Shown here piece after piece: positions 36,554-43,782 of a stretch of 64,000 nucleotides of DNA (position 1 is its first letter; the number at the start of each line of letters is the position of its first letter). The stretch spans positions 186,001 to 250,000 of the forward strand of contig NZ_VWRN01000053.1 in NCBI RefSeq assembly GCF_008632125.1, written 5' to 3'. The position numbers and the translations under genes were made by a program. Under the pieces are notes generated by a model, which was not told the origin of the DNA, did not search any database, and was given only the letters and a program-made list of their open reading frames with translations. The DNA comes from Cupriavidus cauae. Its GTDB lineage: Bacteria > Pseudomonadota > Gammaproteobacteria > Burkholderiales > Burkholderiaceae.

Positions 36554-37279
36554 ATGGCCATCACCCGACAAGATCTCGAAGCGGACCGGCTGCGGACCAC
36601 GCTGGGCGGTACCCCGGTGGCTTCCTCGCTGCTGTCGGAAGACGCGCTCGAGCGCTCGTTGCGCTCCACGCTCGATCACCGGCCCGACCAGCCGGACATG
36701 CACGGTGACGTCTGGCTGTTCGGCTACGGCTCCCTGATCTGGAACCCGATGGTGGTGCACACCGAGCGCCGGCTCGCGACCGTGCACGGCTATCACCGCG
36801 GCTTCTACCTCTATTCGCGCATCAATCGCGGCACCTGGGACAACCCCGGGCTGGTGCTGGGCCTGGACCGTGGCGGCAGCTGCCACGGCATGGTGTTCCG
36901 CATCCCCAGCCATGTGGTCGAGCAGGAATTCCGCGTGCTGTGGCGCCGCGAAATGATGACCGGCGCCTACCATCCGCGCTGGCTGCGCGTGAAGCTCGAT
37001 GGCGAGGCGGCCCCGCAGCGGGCGCTCGCCTTCGTGATGAACCGCGCCCACGAGGCCTATGCCGGCCGCCTGCCCGACGAACGCGTGGTCACCTGCCTGC
37101 GGCGCGCCACCGGCCTGTACGGCCCGGCGCGCGACTATCTGCACCAGACCCTGCTGGGCCTGGCTACCCACGGCGTCGACGATCCCTATCTCGGCCGGCT
37201 GTGGCGGCAGATCCAGGCCGCCGACGCGGAACCGGCCGGCGAGCCGGCCGCGGACAGCGAACCGGCCAACGCCGCCTGA
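36554..37279 (+). CDS. ChaC-like gamma-glutamylcyclotransferase
   Basis: A 241-residue member of the ChaC family, which cleaves glutathione to 5-oxoproline and Cys-Gly. The binding-loop motif FGYGSLIWNP (about residues 56-65) is intact, followed by HGYHRGFYLYSRINRGTWDNPGLVLGLDRGGSCHGMVFRI and the WRREMM region that supplies the catalytic Glu. The C-terminal 20 residues are Ala/Glu/Pro-rich. It is 13 bp ahead of the ankyrin gene, so probably co-transcribed. The window has a second gamma-glutamyl enzyme at 18560. Confidence 0.92.
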   Translation: MAITRQDLEADRLRTTLGGTPVASSLLSEDALERSLRSTLDHRPDQPDMHGDVWLFGYGSLIWNPMVVHTERRLATVHGYHRGFYLYSRINRGTWDNPGLVLGLDRGGSCHGMVFRIPSHVVEQEFRVLWRREMMTGAYHPRWLRVKLDGEAAPQRALAFVMNRAHEAYAGRLPDERVVTCLRRATGLYGPARDYLHQTLLGLATHGVDDPYLGRLWRQIQAADAEPAGEPAADSEPANAA

Positions 37280-37292
37280 ACCGGAGACCGCC

Positions 37293-38096
37293 ATGCCCGC
37301 CCCCGCCGCTCGAGCCCGCCGCCTGATGGTTGCCGAAGCGCTGGGGTTGTCGGGGCTGCTGCTCGGCGGCGCATTGCTGTCGGGGCCGGCCGGCGTGTCG
37401 ATGGCGGCCCGTCCCGGTTCCTCCGCTCCGGCCTCGCCGTCGTCCTCGCCGCGGCCCGCCACGCAGCCGGGCAGCGCGGGCCGGCCGCACAACGCGCTGA
37501 GCGCGCTGAACCGCAATCTGCTGACCGCCGCCTCGCTCGGCGACGCGGCGCTGGTGCGCAAGCTGCTGGGCGCCGGCGCCTCGCCGCATGCCGCCGACGA
37601 GCGCGGGCGCACCGCGCTGCTGCTCGCGCTCTATCAACGGCATGGCGAGGCCGCCCGCGCGCTGATCCACGCGGGGGCCGATGTCAATCACAAGGACGAC
37701 CAGGCCAACAGCGCCTTCCTGCTGGCCGCCGCCAGCGGGCAAGTGGAGCTGGTGCGGCTGACGCTGTCACACGGGGCCGATCCGCACAGCACCGACCGCT
37801 ATCGCGGCACCGCGCTGACGGCGGCCTCGCAGCATGGCAACCCCGAGGTGGTCAAGCTGCTGCTGCAGGCCGGCGTGCCGGTCGATCATGTCAATGCGCT
37901 GGGATGGACCGCGCTGCTGGAAGCCATCGTGCTCGGCGACGGCAGCGCGCGCTACGAGCACGTGGTGCAGCTGCTGCTCGATGCGGGCGCCGACGCCAAC
38001 CTGGCCGATCGCGACGGCGTCACCCCCACGCGGCATGCGCGCGAGCGCGGCTACAAGACGATGGTGAAGATGCTGATGCGGGTGCGCGGGCACTGA
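37293..38096 (+). CDS. Ankyrin-repeat protein with N-terminal signal/anchor
   Basis: A 267-residue protein. The N-terminal basic stretch plus hydrophobic segment (residues about 12-33) is a signal peptide or anchor, so the rest is probably periplasmic. A Ser/Pro/Ala-rich linker follows. About five ankyrin repeats run from residue 75 to the end, with typical DAALVRKLLGAGASPHAADERGRTAL, HGEAARALIHAGADVNHKD and NPEVVKLLLQAGVPVDH patterns. The role is presumably protein binding. GGAGA precedes ATG 37293; directly follows chaC. Confidence 0.9.
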   Translation: MPAPAARARRLMVAEALGLSGLLLGGALLSGPAGVSMAARPGSSAPASPSSSPRPATQPGSAGRPHNALSALNRNLLTAASLGDAALVRKLLGAGASPHAADERGRTALLLALYQRHGEAARALIHAGADVNHKDDQANSAFLLAAASGQVELVRLTLSHGADPHSTDRYRGTALTAASQHGNPEVVKLLLQAGVPVDHVNALGWTALLEAIVLGDGSARYEHVVQLLLDAGADANLADRDGVTPTRHARERGYKTMVKMLMRVRGH

Positions 38097-38140
38097 GCGG
38101 CCGGGCAGGACGCGCCGCCCCGCCTTGGCGCCGCGCGCCC

Positions 38141-39841
38141 TCAACCCAGGCGCGCGTTCTCCGCTTCCTGCAACTGGCGCCACATCACCTTGCCGGTCCC
38201 CGACTTCGGCAGCGCGTCGACGAACTCGACCACGCGCGGGTACTTGTAGGCGGCCATATTGTCCTTGGCCCAGGCGATGATGTCGTCCGCCGTGGTCTTG
38301 CCCCTGGCGTGCGCCTTCAGCACGACCACCGCCTTGACCGTCTCGCCGCGATAGGCGTCGCGCGTGCCGATGATGCAGGCCTCCTGCACGTCCGGATGCT
38401 TGTACAGCAAGTTCTCGACCTCGGCCGGCCAGACCTTGAAGCCCGACGCGTTGATCATCCGCTTGAGCCGGTCCGTGATGAAGAAATAGCCCTCCTCGTC
38501 CATCCGGCCCAGGTCGCCGGTGCGGAAGAAGGTCTTGCCCTCGAACTCGATGAAGGCCTCGCGCGTCGCGTCCGGCTTGCCCCAGTAGCCCTTGAACACC
38601 TGCGGGCCGCAGACGATGATCTCGCCGACCTCGCCCGGCGGGAGCTCCTTCAGCGTGACCGGGTCGACCACGCGTGCGTCGGTGTTGAAGGTCGGCACGC
38701 CCAGGCACTGCAGCTTGGGCCGGTCCGCCGGATTGCTGTGGGTCGGCGCCATCGTCTCGGACAGCCCGTAGCCCTCGAGATAGTTCAGGCCGAACTGCTC
38801 GCGCAGCCGCTCGGCGATCGCCTGCGGCATCGCCGCCCCGCCGCCGCCGATATAGCGCAGGCTCGACAGGTCGAACTCGGCCAGGTTGGGGCTCGCCAGG
38901 AAGTCGATCACCATGGTCGGGATATTGGTCCAGTGCGTGACCTGGTAGCGCGAGATCAGCCGGCCCGCCACCTCGCGGTCCCAGCGCGGCAGCATCACCA
39001 CCGTGGCACCGCTGTAGATCGGGCCGTTCATGCCGTACTGCATGCCGGTCACGTGGAACAGCGGCAGCACCGACAGGATCACCGACTCGGCGCCCGAGCC
39101 CGACCAGGTCGAGCCGCCGACCACGTTGTGCATCACGGACCGATGGGTATGGATGCAGCCCTTGGGGAAGCCGGTGGTGCCCGAGGTATAGGGCATCACC
39201 GCCATGTCGTCGGGACCGGCGGTATGCGGGCCGGGCTGGTGGCCGGCCGCCAGCGCGTCGCGCCAGGCCACGGCGCCGGCGGGCAACGCATGCTCGGCGG
39301 TCAGCCAGGCCGGCGGCGCGTCCTCGGGGTGCTCGTGGCGCTCGGGCAGCGCATCGGCGTATTGCGTCACCAGCAGATGCTGCAGCTGCTGGTCCTGCGG
39401 CAGCTCGGCGTTGGCGGCCGCGGCGCCGCCGGCCAGATCGGCCGAGCAGATCGCCACGCGGGCCTGCGCGTCGGTGATGTAGTGCTTGAATTCCTCGGCC
39501 CGGTTCATCGGATTGACCGGCACCACGACCGCGTCGGCGCGCAGGATCGCGTAGTAGCTGACGATGAACTGCGGGCAATTCTGCATGTACAGCAACACCC
39601 GGTCGCCCTTGGCCACGCCGGCCTCGCGCTGCAGCCAGCCCGCCAGCGCGGTGGCCTGCGCCTCCAGTTCGCGGAAGGTGATGGCCTTGCCGAAATAGCG
39701 GATCGCGGCCTTGTCGGCATAGCGGCGCGCCGACACCTCCAGATTGACCCACAGCGAGGTCTCGGGCAGCACGATGGCGGTGGGCGCCCGCTTGGGCCAG
39801 AACTGGAAATGCGGGCGCGCGGCGGGCTTCTGGGTCTGCAT
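38141..39841 (-). CDS. Long-chain fatty acid-CoA ligase-like AMP-binding enzyme
   Basis: A 566-residue ANL enzyme. P-loop MPYTSGTTGFPKGCIHTH (about residues 187-204), YGLSETMAP, FFRTGDLG, and the C-terminal LPKSGTGKVMWRQL with the catalytic Lys. It activates fatty or related acids to CoA thioesters; the name long-chain is by similarity only. AGGAGA lies upstream of the ATG at 39841. A promoter with an embedded 12-bp dyad precedes it. Convergent with the ankyrin gene. Unlike the two ligases at 23036 and 52089, it has no repeat insert. Confidence 0.93.
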   Translation of the reverse strand: MQTQKPAARPHFQFWPKRAPTAIVLPETSLWVNLEVSARRYADKAAIRYFGKAITFRELEAQATALAGWLQREAGVAKGDRVLLYMQNCPQFIVSYYAILRADAVVVPVNPMNRAEEFKHYITDAQARVAICSADLAGGAAAANAELPQDQQLQHLLVTQYADALPERHEHPEDAPPAWLTAEHALPAGAVAWRDALAAGHQPGPHTAGPDDMAVMPYTSGTTGFPKGCIHTHRSVMHNVVGGSTWSGSGAESVILSVLPLFHVTGMQYGMNGPIYSGATVVMLPRWDREVAGRLISRYQVTHWTNIPTMVIDFLASPNLAEFDLSSLRYIGGGGAAMPQAIAERLREQFGLNYLEGYGLSETMAPTHSNPADRPKLQCLGVPTFNTDARVVDPVTLKELPPGEVGEIIVCGPQVFKGYWGKPDATREAFIEFEGKTFFRTGDLGRMDEEGYFFITDRLKRMINASGFKVWPAEVENLLYKHPDVQEACIIGTRDAYRGETVKAVVVLKAHARGKTTADDIIAWAKDNMAAYKYPRVVEFVDALPKSGTGKVMWRQLQEAENARLG

Positions 39842-39965
39842 GCGTTTGTCTCCTGAGCGGTCTTTGCAACCGGTTCTCGTGCGTCGTTGCCGAGCCATCG
39901 TTGTCGAACGACGGGCACCGGCGCTGCCGCGGCCGGCAAGCAGCCCCGGCGGCGAATCGTCAAGC

Positions 39966-39995
39966 AATATAACCGAACGACCGTTCTATTTCCAA
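39966..39995 (-). promoter_or_regulatory. CoA-ligase promoter with a GAACG-AC-CGTTC operator
   Basis: On the minus strand: -35 TTGGAA (39995-39990), 18-bp spacer, -10 TATATT (39971-39966). A perfect dyad GAACG-AC-CGTTC (39975-39986) fills the spacer. The size and symmetry suggest a TetR-family repressor site, as is usual for acyl-CoA ligase genes. No regulator gene is adjacent. Confidence 0.7.
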
Positions 39996-40180
39996 GGGGG
40001 TAGATTCCCGCAAGCGGGGTTGAGATGAGCGGCGCCGTCCCCACATCCACACAAGGAAACGGCCGTGCGGCGCGATTCCGCGCCTTGGGCCGAATCATGC
40101 GACCCGCGAGTCCCGGCGACTCCCAAGGATTTCCCGGGACTCCCGCGGATCCACGCGATATCAGGCGAATTCACGAACAG
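39996..40180. other. Remainder of the divergent CoA ligase / cnoX gap
   Basis: No gene seen. It contains a run of CGCGAGTCCCGGCGACTCCC and GGGACTCCCGCGGAT near-repeats (40099-40152). No clear promoter for cnoX was found. Confidence 0.4.
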
Positions 40181-40191
40181 CGAGGCAAGGA

Positions 40192-41037
40192 ATGAGCGAC
40201 GTCACCCTGCAGAACTTCGACCACGACGTGATTGCGCTGTCGCGCAGCGTCCCCGTGCTGGTGGACTTCTGGGCGCCATGGTGCGGACCGTGCCGCACGC
40301 TGGGCCCGCTGCTGGAGAAACTCGAGCGCGAGGCCGGCGGCAAGTGGAAGCTGGCCAAGATCAACGTCGACGAGAACCAGGAGCTGGCCGCCCACTTCGG
40401 CGTGCGCAGCATTCCCCATGTGGTGGCCTTCGTCGACGGCAAGCCGGTCGACCAGTTCATCGGCGTGCTGCCCGAATCGGGCCTGCGCGAGTTCATCGCG
40501 CGGGTCACGCCGAACCCGGGCCAGATCGCGCTGCGCGAGGCGCGCCATGCGGCCGCCGCCGGCAATCGCCAGATCGCGCGCGAGGCCTTCCAGGCCGCGC
40601 TGGCCTTCGATCCCGGCTTCGACGAAGCGCGCCTCGACTACATTGCCTTCCTGCTCGACGGCAATGCGCTGGAGGAAGCCGAGGCCCAGTTCGGCATGCT
40701 GACCCCGCGCGCGCCGCAGCAGGATGCCTACGCCGCGCTGCAGACCCGGCTCGAGGCAATGAAGGGCCTGGGCGACCTGCCCGACGAGGGCACGCTGACC
40801 GGCCGCATCGCCGCCGACCCCGCGGATCTGCGGGCGCGCCTCGATCTGGCCCGGCTGCTGATCGCCCGCCGCCAATACGAACCGGCGCTGGAGCAGTTGC
40901 TGGCGATCGTGCGCACCGACCGCAGCTTCGAGGACGATGTCGGCCGCAAGACGATGCTGTCGGTGTTCGAGATGATGGGCGACACGCCCGAGGCGGTGTC
41001 GCGCTGGCGCCGGCAGTTGAGTGCGGCGTTGAATTGA
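40192..41037 (+). CDS. cnoX: Thioredoxin-TPR co-chaperone, CnoX/YbbN type
   Basis: A 281-residue cytoplasmic protein. The N-terminal thioredoxin domain (residues about 1-108) has an intact WCGPC (Cys31, Cys34) and the cis-Pro in RSIPHVVAF. Tetratricopeptide-like repeats follow (about 115-281). The layout matches YbbN/CnoX, a holdase that hands clients to GroEL. E. coli CnoX lacks the full CXXC pair, whereas here it is present, so redox activity is likely. GAGG precedes ATG 40192. Confidence 0.92.
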   Translation: MSDVTLQNFDHDVIALSRSVPVLVDFWAPWCGPCRTLGPLLEKLEREAGGKWKLAKINVDENQELAAHFGVRSIPHVVAFVDGKPVDQFIGVLPESGLREFIARVTPNPGQIALREARHAAAAGNRQIAREAFQAALAFDPGFDEARLDYIAFLLDGNALEEAEAQFGMLTPRAPQQDAYAALQTRLEAMKGLGDLPDEGTLTGRIAADPADLRARLDLARLLIARRQYEPALEQLLAIVRTDRSFEDDVGRKTMLSVFEMMGDTPEAVSRWRRQLSAALN

Positions 41038-41059
41038 GGTGGCGCGGCCGAGAGGGCGC

Positions 41060-41112
41060 GGTTGCGCTCTCTCCCGGCCCTCTCTCCCGGCCCTCTCCCC
41101 CCGGCCGTCTCC
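41060..41112. repeat. CTCTCCCGGCC repeats between convergent genes
   Basis: Three to four copies of CCCTCTCTCCCGG / CCGGCCGTCTCCCC between the cnoX and hemerythrin genes, related to the hairpin at 2900 and the array at 42457. Confidence 0.75.
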
Positions 41113-41114
41113 CC

Positions 41115-41588
41115 TTACCCCGCCGGCCCCTCCACCAGCGTAAAGCCGTTCTGCCGCATGTAGGCCACCATCGCGGCGTCCTGCTTGCGCACGTGCAGCG
41201 CGAACCAGCCGGGCAGTTCCGCCACCAGGCGGCGCCCGGTCTCGAAGTCCCCTTCCTGCTCGACCTTCGCGCGGACCTTGCCGACGATCTCCAGCATCTG
41301 CCGGTGCTCGCCGGCATGGCATTGGCGCGGGCCGAAGTTCATCGCCTCCATCCACGCTTCCTCCATGTCGAAGTGGTAGCGCGTGTGGTCGATCCACTCG
41401 TCCAGCGCGGCCAGAAAGCCCTCGTCGCTGGCGCGCTGGGCGGCCTGCAGCAGCAGCACGAACTCCGCATGGGTATGGTCGGTGACGGGCTCGCCCAGAT
41501 GCAGGTCGGCCGGCAGCGCGCTGCTGTCGAGATCGGGCGGCGTGGCCGTGGAGGCCGGGGAAGCGAAAGCGGGAGCGGAAACGGTCAT
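41115..41588 (-). CDS. Bacteriohemerythrin-like protein
   Basis: A 157-residue hemerythrin-domain protein that binds O2 at a non-haem di-iron site. Ligand motifs are visible in order: DHTHAEF (His38 region), HTRYHFDMEE (His68, His72, Glu76), HAGEHRQM (His91, His95) and WFALHVRKQDAAM (His and Asp). The first 25 residues are Ala/Ser/Pro-rich and not part of the fold. Usual roles are oxygen storage or sensing. Divergent from the P-loop ATPase gene. Confidence 0.92.
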   Translation of the reverse strand: MTVSAPAFASPASTATPPDLDSSALPADLHLGEPVTDHTHAEFVLLLQAAQRASDEGFLAALDEWIDHTRYHFDMEEAWMEAMNFGPRQCHAGEHRQMLEIVGKVRAKVEQEGDFETGRRLVAELPGWFALHVRKQDAAMVAYMRQNGFTLVEGPAG

Positions 41589-41806
41589 GAAGGCGATCGG
41601 TTATGCTGCGCGGAATGCCCGAAGGCACAGGGATACGCGCAAGGATACCGAATCCCGCGCCCGGCGCCCGCGTGGACTCCGCTGGTTGCCCGCGTCGTCT
41701 CCGCAGGCCGCCCGCTTCGTTCCCGCTGGCTCCCCGCTTCGTCTGCAGAGTTGCCAGTTGGTTGCCCGCCAATCTTCCTCCCTGCTTCCTCGCCCGCTCC
41801 CCTTCG

Positions 41807-42385
41807 ATGCCAAGACTGATCTTCTTCTGCGGACATGCCGGCACCGGCAAGACCACGCTGGCCCATCGCCTGATCGGCCCGCTGATGGAGGCCACCGGCG
41901 AACCGTTCTGCCTGCTCGACAAGGACACGCTGTACGGCCGCTACAGCGCCGCCGCGATGGGCGCGCTGACCGGCGATCCGAACGATCGCGACAGCCCGCT
42001 CTATCTGCAGCATCTGCGCGATCCGGAATACCAGGGCCTGCTCGATACCGCGCGCGAGAACCTGGCGCTGGGCATCAGCGCGATCGTGATCGGCCCGCTG
42101 TCGCGCGAGATCCGCGAGCATCGCCTCAGCGACCCGCAGTGGCTCGCGCTGCCGGCCGGCACCACGGTGCGTGTGGTCTGGGTCCATCTGCCCGAGGACG
42201 AGGCGCACGCGCGCATCGTGCGGCGCGGCAATCCCAACGATGCCTACAAGCTGGCGCACTGGGAGGACTATCGGCAGCGGCGTTTCATGCCCGATCCGGC
42301 CGAGTATCCCGAACTGATCTACTTCGACAACCTTGCGCCCGGCGAGGCGGAGGTGGCGCGGCTGCTCGACGCGCTGCGGGCCTGA
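41807..42385 (+). CDS. AAA/P-loop kinase-like ATP-binding protein
   Basis: A 192-residue P-loop protein. Walker A FFCGHAGTGKTTLA (residues 6-19) is near the N-terminus, followed by LLDKDTLYGRY and VWVHLPEDEAHARIVRRGNPNDAYKL, a lid-like Arg-rich region typical of small nucleotide or sugar kinases of the zeta-toxin/AAA_33 group. The substrate is unknown. ATG 41807 is placed right before the first beta strand; no clear ribosome binding site. Confidence 0.85.
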   Translation: MPRLIFFCGHAGTGKTTLAHRLIGPLMEATGEPFCLLDKDTLYGRYSAAAMGALTGDPNDRDSPLYLQHLRDPEYQGLLDTARENLALGISAIVIGPLSREIREHRLSDPQWLALPAGTTVRVVWVHLPEDEAHARIVRRGNPNDAYKLAHWEDYRQRRFMPDPAEYPELIYFDNLAPGEAEVARLLDALRA

Positions 42386-42456
42386 GCGCACGAACTCGTC
42401 GCGAAGGGGGACAACGGCGGTTGCCGGGCGATATCGCAGGTATCGGTGCCGCCGCG

Positions 42457-42512
42457 CCCATCTTCCCGGCCCATCTTCCCGGCCCATCTTCCCGGCCCTC
42501 TTCCCGGCCCCT
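42457..42512. repeat. 13-bp tandem repeats between convergent genes
   Basis: CCCATCTTCCCGG three times in perfect tandem (42457-42495), then shortened CCCTCTTCCCGG and CCCCTCTCCCG. They lie between the P-loop ATPase gene and tcdA. Confidence 0.9.
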
Positions 42513-42563
42513 CTCCCGCAAGCGGCGAGCGGAGAAAACCGCCAGCCGTTGGAACCGGGCCGG

Positions 42564-43577
42564 TCAGCCAGGCTGCGCGATTGCGCTCAGCGCCACCGAT
42601 GCGGCGACGAAGCCGAACACCGCGGTGACCGCCACCGACGAGCCGAAGCCCGCGCAGGCCAGCCCCTGCGGCCCCTGCCGCGGATGGGCGGCGTCGGCAA
42701 AGGGCGCCTCGTCGATTTCGCAGGCCTGCTGCTCGGGCTCGGGATAGCGCAAGGGCTCGTCGGAATACACCGCCGGCAGGCCGAACGGCTTCTTCGGGTC
42801 GCGCGGCAGCCCCCATTGCTTGCGCAGCCCGGCACGGACCTTGGCCAGCAGGGGGTCCTGGATGGTGCGCGACAGGTCGGCCACGCGCACGCGGGTCGGG
42901 TCGAGCTGGCCGCCCGCGCCGCCGCAGGTGACGATCGGCAGCCGCTGGCGCCGGGCCCAGCCCAGCATCGCGATCTTGACCTTGACCGCATCGATCGCGT
43001 CGATCACGTAGTCATGGCCGGCCAGCAGCGCCTCGACGTTGTCGGGCGTGACGAAATCGTCGACGGGCCGCACCCGCACGCGCGGGTTGATCTGCAGCAG
43101 CCGCTGCGCCATCGCCTCGACCTTGGCGCGCCCATACTCGTCGCCCAGCGCGTGGATCTGCCGGTTGGTGTTCGACGGGGCGATATGGTCGAGGTCGATC
43201 AGCGTGATGCGCCCCACCGCGTTGCGGGCCAGCGCCTCGGCGGCCCAGCTGCCGACCCCGCCGATGCCGACCACGCAGATGCTGGCCGCCTCCAGCCGCG
43301 CCAGGCCATCGGCACCGTAGAGGCGAGCCACGCCGCCGAAGCGCCGGTGGTAGTCGTCGTCCTCGGCGCTGTCATGCGGCAGCGCGGCAGGCAGTTCCGC
43401 CAGCGCCTGCGCGGCGGCGGGATCGTCATTGCGGTCGGGGCTGGCGTCGGCCCGGAAGTCGGAGCTGGAGGCAGCCCGGGAGTCGGCCCGGGTTTCGACC
43501 GGGGAATCGCTCCGGGAATCGACCCGGGAGTCGGCCCGGAAGTCGGCCCGGGAGTCTGCGTTAGGGTCGTCGGCCAT
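42564..43577 (-). CDS. tcdA: tRNA threonylcarbamoyladenosine dehydratase TcdA (CsdL)
   Basis: An E1/ThiF-like ATP-dependent enzyme that cyclises t6A37 to ct6A in tRNAs. Core motifs: RRFGGVARLYG, the nucleotide loop ICVVGIGGVGSWAAEALAR, ITLIDLDHIAPSNTNRQIHAL, DYVIDAIDAVKVKIAM and CGGAGGQLDPT. A hydrophobic C-terminal segment (AVFGFVAASVALSAIA) fits the membrane-associated C-terminus of the family. It has an extra N-terminus: residues about 7-46 are Arg-Ala-Asp-Ser-type repeats coded by 12-bp units, absent from E. coli TcdA. The start is uncertain (43577 or 43592); neither has a strong ribosome binding site. Confidence 0.93.
   Translation of the reverse strand: MADDPNADSRADFRADSRVDSRSDSPVETRADSRAASSSDFRADASPDRNDDPAAAQALAELPAALPHDSAEDDDYHRRFGGVARLYGADGLARLEAASICVVGIGGVGSWAAEALARNAVGRITLIDLDHIAPSNTNRQIHALGDEYGRAKVEAMAQRLLQINPRVRVRPVDDFVTPDNVEALLAGHDYVIDAIDAVKVKIAMLGWARRQRLPIVTCGGAGGQLDPTRVRVADLSRTIQDPLLAKVRAGLRKQWGLPRDPKKPFGLPAVYSDEPLRYPEPEQQACEIDEAPFADAAHPRQGPQGLACAGFGSSVAVTAVFGFVAASVALSAIAQPG
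43440..43560. repeat. 12-bp tandem array encoding the TcdA N-terminal extension
   Basis: Units of GGAGTCGGCCCG / GGAATCGACCCG type, read on the minus strand as Arg-Ala/Val-Asp-Ser. About nine degenerate units. Confidence 0.85.
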
Positions 43578-43782
43578 CGAGGACTTCACCATCGGCTTGG
43601 ACCCGCCTGCCGAAGCGATGCGAGCACGGCGGCGGGCAAAAAATGCGAAAAGCGCGGGCATCAATGTCAGTCGCATGCCGACAGGAGGGCCCGGCGCGCA
43701 ACTATACAATAGCCGCAACGTGGTACGTCAGCCGCGCCAGCGCACCGGTCCGGTTCGCGCGTGCGCCGGCCAGGAGCCCCTC

